DNA of 5,415 nt from positions 1 through 5,415 of the forward strand of contig DAOVXR010000137.1 in the NCBI GenBank assembly GCA_030636065.1, written 5' to 3'. Positions 1 through 2,531 of this stretch are shown here, piece by piece (the stretch's first letter is position 1; each line of letters starts with the position of its first letter). The position numbers and the translations under genes are program-made. The notes beneath the pieces were generated by a model that was given only the letters and a program-made list of their open reading frames with translations, did not search any database and had not been told where the DNA came from. The stretch is from Sedimentisphaerales bacterium (lineage in GTDB: Bacteria > Planctomycetota > Phycisphaerae > Sedimentisphaerales > SM23-30).

Positions 1-249
1 ATGCCGAATATTGACGTCGAGATTCATTTTCTCAACGACAGTCCCCTTACGGTTGTCCTGCCTAACTCGGTCGAACTGAAGGTAACCGACACACCGCCGG
101 CCATAAAAGGCGCCACTGCCACCAACCAGTATAAAAAAGCCACACTCGAAACAGGCGAAGAGATTACCGTACCACCGTTTGTGGAAAACGGCGAACTAAT
201 CCGCGTCGATACCCGCACCGGCGAATACCTCGAACGCGTGAAGAAATAA
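1..249 (+). CDS. efp: Elongation factor P, C-terminal part (5' end outside window)
   Basis: EF-P binds between the ribosomal P and E sites and stimulates peptide-bond formation at polyproline stretches. The 82 residues seen here match the second half of the usual 185-190 residue protein: the end of OB domain 2 (VVLPNSVELKVTDTPPAIKG, about residues 18-37) and domain 3, with the family signatures KKATLETG (45-52), VPPFVENGELIRVDTRTGEY (57-76) and a basic C-terminus ending in ERVKK. The ATG at position 1 is an internal methionine of the family (the 'EGM'-type position before domain 2), not the start. The N-terminal KOW domain and the loop residue that is modified in many bacteria lie left of the window, so the modification type cannot be judged. 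It stops with TAA at 247-249 and is followed after 29 bases by the peptidase gene on the same strand. The family call is firm. Confidence 0.95.
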   Translation: MPNIDVEIHFLNDSPLTVVLPNSVELKVTDTPPAIKGATATNQYKKATLETGEEITVPPFVENGELIRVDTRTGEYLERVKK

Positions 250-266
250 GGTTGATTACAAACCCT

Positions 267-270
267 AAGG
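267..270 (+). promoter_or_regulatory. Shine-Dalgarno AAGG for the M23 peptidase gene
   Basis: AAGG sits 8 bases before the ATG at 279, a normal spacing. It decides the start: the in-frame TTG at 252, only two bases after the efp stop, has no such site and would add nine residues ahead of a signal peptide that is already complete. Confidence 0.5.
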
Positions 271-278
271 CGACAAAT

Positions 279-1793
279 ATGATCACACACACTAATTCCC
301 GGCGTGATTTTCTCAAAACGGTGGGTTGGACCGCGGCCACGATGGCTTTGCCTTCTCTTTCGCAGGGACAAACCTTTCAACCGACACAAACTCCGCTGTT
401 TAGAACTATTGACCTTAGTGTCGGCGAATCCCGTGTTGTGAAACTGCACGACGGCTCCGAGGCAACAGTCAAGCTGCTCGATCTGAAAGAGACCTGTGAC
501 GATCTTCGCCAGGCCGTCCGCCATGCTGAGGTCAGAGTACTCGTTAACAATAAAATAGTTACGCTGGTATCTTCGACCTATCGCCTGCCGACGACCGTCG
601 CCGGGGTACGGATCGACTGTCCCATTACAAAAGGGTATCTGCAAAAAAGTAGTTTTAAAAACGTCTGGGCTATGGATAAAGACGCACGGCTAAGGTTATG
701 GCCGGCCGCTTCGCCACTCACCACGCCAGGCACCTTCATCTATCCGGTCAAACAACGATGGTTCGCCAACGATACCCAAATGGCCAATGTCCCGGTATTT
801 GTCGATGGCGGCGAAAAACCCGGCAATAAAAAAATCTATTACCACTATGGACTGGACTTCGGCGGCGTCGAGGGACTGGTAGAAGTTGTTGCCGCCGCTG
901 CCGGGACTGTGATCTCCGTCGGCAAGGAAAAAATCCAGGGCGACCATCCGCCGGTCAGTACCCGCTATGATGTCGTTTATATTCGCGATGATCGCGGCTG
1001 GTACTATCGCTATAGTCATCTCTATGAAATCGACAAAAAAATCATCCTCGGCACCCCGGTAAAAATGGGCCAGAAGATCGGCCTGCTCGGTAAGGAAGGT
1101 GCCAGCGGCGGCTGGGCCCATCTGCACTTTGACATCAAGGCTATACAGCCTTCCGGTAATTGGGGCGTTATCAATAGTTACGCGTTCGCCTGGGAGGCGT
1201 ATCAACGGCAATATCATCCGGAGATCATCGCTGTCGCCAGGCCACATCACCTCGCATGGGCTGGTACGCCGGTCCTTCTTGACGGCACCCGCTCATGGAG
1301 CAGTACCGGCAGGATTACCGGATATGACTGGACATTCTTCGACGGCTCTACCAGCGTCGGCGCAAAAATCGAACGAACTTATAACCAACCCGGCACTTAT
1401 AGCGAGATTCTCAAGATTACCGACGCCGCCGGACGAACCGACTATGACTTTGCCGTTGTCCAGGTTATTGACAAGAACCATCCCGACCAACTGCCGCCCA
1501 CTATTCACGCAGCTTATTACCCCACCTTCGGCATCGCCCCGGGCGACGAGGTTACCTTCAGGGTTCGGACATTCCGCGATATGACCGGGCGTGAAACCTG
1601 GGACTTCGGCGACGGCAGCCCGCCCGTTACCGTCCAATCCGACGGCAACCGCAACCGTCACGATCCGCAGGGCTACGCTGTTACCACTCACCGTTACCAA
1701 AAGCCTGGCCACTATCTCGTTACTGTCAGCCGCAGTAATGAACGCGGTGAGCGGGCAACCGCCCACCTCCACGTCCGTGTCGGCAAGGAATAA
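279..1793 (+). CDS. Tat-exported M23 (LytM-like) metallopeptidase with two PKD domains
   Basis: A 504-residue probable zinc endopeptidase acting on peptidoglycan cross-bridges or stem peptides outside the cytoplasm. Residues 1-31 form a Tat signal: S7-R-R-D-F-L-K13, a hydrophobic stretch and LPSLSQGQ; the cleavage site is unclear. Residues 32-188 are an N-terminal domain I cannot assign, with the protein's only cysteines (73 and 114). The M23 core (about 185-310) keeps every metal and catalytic signature: H189-x3-D193 in HYGLDFGG, YSHL with H247, and H281-L-H283 in HLHFD, so it should be active. Two PKD-like beta domains follow: about 314-401 (YDWTFFDG at 349-356) and 406-504 (WDFGDG at 441-446, with a HRYQKPGHYLVTV strand after it). 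These are typical of surface or secreted enzymes and may bind the wall, glycans or other proteins. It probably shares a transcript with efp; no functional link to it is evident. The M23/PKD call is firm, the substrate is inferred. Confidence 0.9.
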   Translation: MITHTNSRRDFLKTVGWTAATMALPSLSQGQTFQPTQTPLFRTIDLSVGESRVVKLHDGSEATVKLLDLKETCDDLRQAVRHAEVRVLVNNKIVTLVSSTYRLPTTVAGVRIDCPITKGYLQKSSFKNVWAMDKDARLRLWPAASPLTTPGTFIYPVKQRWFANDTQMANVPVFVDGGEKPGNKKIYYHYGLDFGGVEGLVEVVAAAAGTVISVGKEKIQGDHPPVSTRYDVVYIRDDRGWYYRYSHLYEIDKKIILGTPVKMGQKIGLLGKEGASGGWAHLHFDIKAIQPSGNWGVINSYAFAWEAYQRQYHPEIIAVARPHHLAWAGTPVLLDGTRSWSSTGRITGYDWTFFDGSTSVGAKIERTYNQPGTYSEILKITDAAGRTDYDFAVVQVIDKNHPDQLPPTIHAAYYPTFGIAPGDEVTFRVRTFRDMTGRETWDFGDGSPPVTVQSDGNRNRHDPQGYAVTTHRYQKPGHYLVTVSRSNERGERATAHLHVRVGKE

Positions 1794-1826
1794 AGGTAAC
1801 TGTTCACGGGTTCTTTTCCTTGCTAT

Positions 1827-1860
1827 AGCCCCTTTAGTGAGGGGTTCTCAATTCGTATAA
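1827..1860 (+). terminator. Possible terminator after the M23 peptidase gene
   Basis: A hairpin with arms AGCCCCT (1827-1833) and AGGGGTT (1840-1846), seven pairs including one G-T, and a six-base loop. It lies 33 bases after the stop codon. The stretch that follows (TTCTCAATTCG) is only moderately T-rich, so a classic intrinsic terminator is not certain. Its position makes it the best candidate for ending the efp-peptidase transcript. Confidence 0.4.
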
Positions 1861-1888
1861 ATTTTCTTTCAACCATTTCAACGGTTTT

Positions 1889-1917
1889 CTGTCATTCCTG
1901 CGAAGGCAGGAATCCAG
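1889..1917. repeat. Dispersed palindromic repeat unit (ATTCCTGC-GAAG-GCAGGAAT)
   Basis: Perfect 8-base arms ATTCCTGC (1894-1901) and GCAGGAAT (1906-1913) around a GAAG loop, with outer arms CTG (1889-1891) and CAG (1915-1917) across a small asymmetric internal loop. The form 'GTCATTCC..GCGAA..GC..GGAATCCAG' is a recurring small palindrome scattered between genes in many unrelated bacteria, and its minus-strand translation (LDSCLRRNDR) is familiar from spurious small proteins. Only one copy is in this window, so its repeat status rests on recognition. Confidence 0.6.
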
Positions 1918-2053
1918 TTTTGTAGGGTAGGCTTCAGTCCATGTTGTTTCTCTTTTCCTTTTTGTGCCTTTTGTAATACTATCTTGTACTTCTTTGTTTT
2001 TTATGCGTGTTTTCAAGAACTTAACATTGTAACTGTTTGTTTTATAAGGGTTT

Positions 2054-2087
2054 ATCTTGAAAAACCTACAAGACCGACTTTCAAGAT
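2054..2087. repeat. Short inverted repeat, ATCTTGAAA / TTTCAAGAT
   Basis: Nine-base perfect arms at 2054-2062 and 2079-2087 around a 16-base loop. A third copy of TTTCAAGA stands at 2011-2018 and can pair with the same left arm. It lies in the T-rich part of the gap. The arms are weak (A+T rich), and no clear T run follows beyond GATTTTG. The function is unknown, and chance is possible in sequence of this composition. Confidence 0.3.
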
Positions 2088-2102
2088 TTTGCAAGCAAAA
2101 CC

Positions 2103-2196
2103 TTGGAGTTTAACGCTTTATGGCCTCCGGCATGTTACTGCTATAATCCACTATCTACGATGATCATGCCGGTTGCTGCAATGCGATAAACTCCAG
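2103..2196. repeat. Long interrupted palindrome (about 31-base arms, 30-base loop)
   Basis: The arms 2104-2134 and 2165-2195 pair in one constant register (paired positions sum to 4299). TGGAGTTTA (2104-2112) pairs with TAAACTCCA (2187-2195), CGC (2114-2116) with GCG (2183-2185), and CCGGCATG (2127-2134) with CATGCCGG (2165-2172), with partial and G-T pairing between the blocks. A T-G wobble (2103/2196) could extend it. The 30-base loop contains TGCTATAAT (2139-2147), which fits an extended -10 element but has no good -35 box. The right arm ends two bases inside the next hairpin (2194-2214). It could be a structured RNA, a small non-autonomous mobile element or a regulatory palindrome; the sequence does not decide. 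Confidence 0.55.
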
Positions 2197-2229
2197 TCAG
2201 CCACAGGCTGACTGTCTTCTTTCTTCCTC
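2194..2229 (+). terminator. Strong terminator-like hairpin with pyrimidine tail
   Basis: A nine-base perfect stem, CAGTCAGCC (2194-2202) and GGCTGACTG (2206-2214), with a three-base ACA loop, followed at once by TCTTCTTTCTTCCTC. This is the most terminator-like structure in the gap on the + strand. It stands 400 bases after the peptidase stop and over 300 before secA, so it may end transcripts that read through the first hairpin, or a short RNA made from the palindrome just upstream. The T run is interrupted by C, which lowers confidence. Confidence 0.5.
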
Positions 2230-2268
2230 AAAACAACTCTATGGGATAAGAGCCAATTATTTTGGTTA

Positions 2269-2295
2269 CGGCCGAAGGCCGCGCTATGCTTTTTT
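2269..2295 (+). terminator. Weak GC hairpin followed by a T6 run
   Basis: CGGCC (2269-2273) and GGCCG (2277-2281) form a five-pair stem with a GAA loop. A T6 run stands at 2290-2295, eight bases after the stem, which is further than a classic terminator allows. A weaker stem, AGCCAA (2251-2256) with TTGGTT (2262-2267), lies immediately before it. It could be a fragment of a repeat. Confidence 0.25.
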
Positions 2296-2306
2296 GTGGC
2301 TGTTAA

Positions 2307-2375
2307 ATCTTAATTTCTCTGTGCCCTTGGTGCTCTCTGTGGCAAATTTTTCTTCTTTTCTTCGCGTCGCGTAAG
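2307..2375. repeat. Degenerate dispersed repeat with TCTCTGTG units
   Basis: TCTCTGTG occurs at 2316-2323 and again at 2334-2341, an 18-base period, followed by a pyrimidine-rich run and a CTTCGCGTCGCG segment (about 2360-2372). Read on the minus strand this is the 'CACAGAG..CACCAAGGGCACAGAGAA' type of sequence that recurs between genes in many environmental genomes and yields spurious peptides such as TESTKGTEK. The edges are not sharp. Copy number elsewhere in this genome cannot be seen here. Confidence 0.5.
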
Positions 2376-2389
2376 CAAACACTCTTGCC

Positions 2390-2417
2390 TTGCAAAATGA
2401 TACCCGATGGGTATAAT
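2390..2417 (+). promoter_or_regulatory. Candidate secA promoter (TTGCAA - 16 - TATAAT)
   Basis: A perfect -10 box TATAAT (2412-2417) stands 16 bases after TTGCAA (2390-2395), which matches four of six -35 positions. Transcription would begin near 2424 and give a secA leader of about 107 bases containing the three hairpins at 2431-2509. The -10 box overlaps a small hairpin, ATACCC (2400-2405) with GGGTAT (2409-2414). It is the best sigma-70-type match ahead of secA. Confidence 0.4.
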
Positions 2418-2429
2418 CAGGTTTTCTTA

Positions 2430-2519
2430 CGCCCTGAAAGGGCAAAACTAACCCAGGGCAACGCCTTGGGTAACGAACCAAACGAACATTTTGAGCGCCT
2501 GAAAGGGCGACATAAAACT
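2430..2519. repeat. Three-hairpin repeat cluster in the secA leader
   Basis: Hairpin 1: GCCCT (2431-2435), GAA loop, AGGGC (2439-2443). Hairpin 2: ACCCAGGGC (2451-2459), AAC loop, GCCTTGGGT (2463-2471), nine pairs with one G-T. Hairpin 3: CGCCT (2496-2500), GAAA loop, GGGCG (2505-2509). The first and third are near-copies (GCC-CTGAAAGGGC against GCC-TGAAAGGGC), each followed by a close version of AAAACT, so hairpin 2 is flanked by direct repeats. The motif 'CCTGAAAGGGC ... ACCCAGGGC..GCC.TGGGT' is one I recognise as a dispersed repeat in environmental bacterial genomes. Hairpin 3 ends 22 bases before the secA ATG and would lie in the mRNA leader. Confidence 0.6.
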
Positions 2520-2531
2520 GGGGCCTCGGCT

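Larger units (their letters stand above)
1794..2531. other. 738-base gap: repeat-rich intergenic region
   Basis: No credible gene was found here on either strand. The short open frames on the minus strand (about 1834-2094 and 2284-2481) translate the repeats listed below and have no family features. The stretch is richer in A+T than the flanking genes, and its middle (about 1918-2100) is strongly T-rich on this strand. From left to right it holds a hairpin just after the peptidase stop, a palindromic repeat, T-rich sequence with short inverted repeats, a long interrupted palindrome joined to a terminator-like hairpin, a further GC hairpin with a T run, a degenerate 18-base repeat, a promoter-like pair of boxes, and a three-hairpin cluster before secA. 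Confidence 0.8.

Noticed and set aside
1..3. ATG at position 1 as the start of a short EF-P-like protein
   Set aside because: It aligns to an internal methionine of EF-P at about residue 107; the rest of the gene lies left of the window.
252..254. TTG start for the peptidase gene
   Set aside because: There is no Shine-Dalgarno site, and the ATG at 279 gives a complete Tat signal with AAGG eight bases upstream.
24..644. 206-codon minus-strand open frame across efp and the start of the peptidase gene
   Set aside because: It is antisense to two recognisable genes and has no family features.
696..1772. Open frames on both strands inside the peptidase gene
   Set aside because: They overlap the M23 and PKD domains, which are clearly coding in the chosen frame.
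1829..1846. Minus-strand resemblance to a phage T3 promoter core (CCTCACTAAAGGG)
   Set aside because: The match is short, follows from the hairpin sequence, and nothing phage-like is nearby.
1834..2094. 86-codon minus-strand open frame in the gap
   Set aside because: It includes the translated palindrome (LDSCLRRNDR) and T-rich intergenic sequence; this is a typical spurious small protein.
2139..2147. Extended -10 element TGCTATAAT as the main secA promoter
   Set aside because: There is no acceptable -35 box, it lies in the loop of the long palindrome, and a terminator-like hairpin stands between it and secA.
2284..2481. 65-codon minus-strand open frame in the gap
   Set aside because: It is made of translated repeats (TESTKGTEK and RRCPGL segments) and has no ribosome site.
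2431..2509. CRISPR array
   Set aside because: There are only two near-copies of a 13-14 base palindrome, without regular spacers or cas genes.
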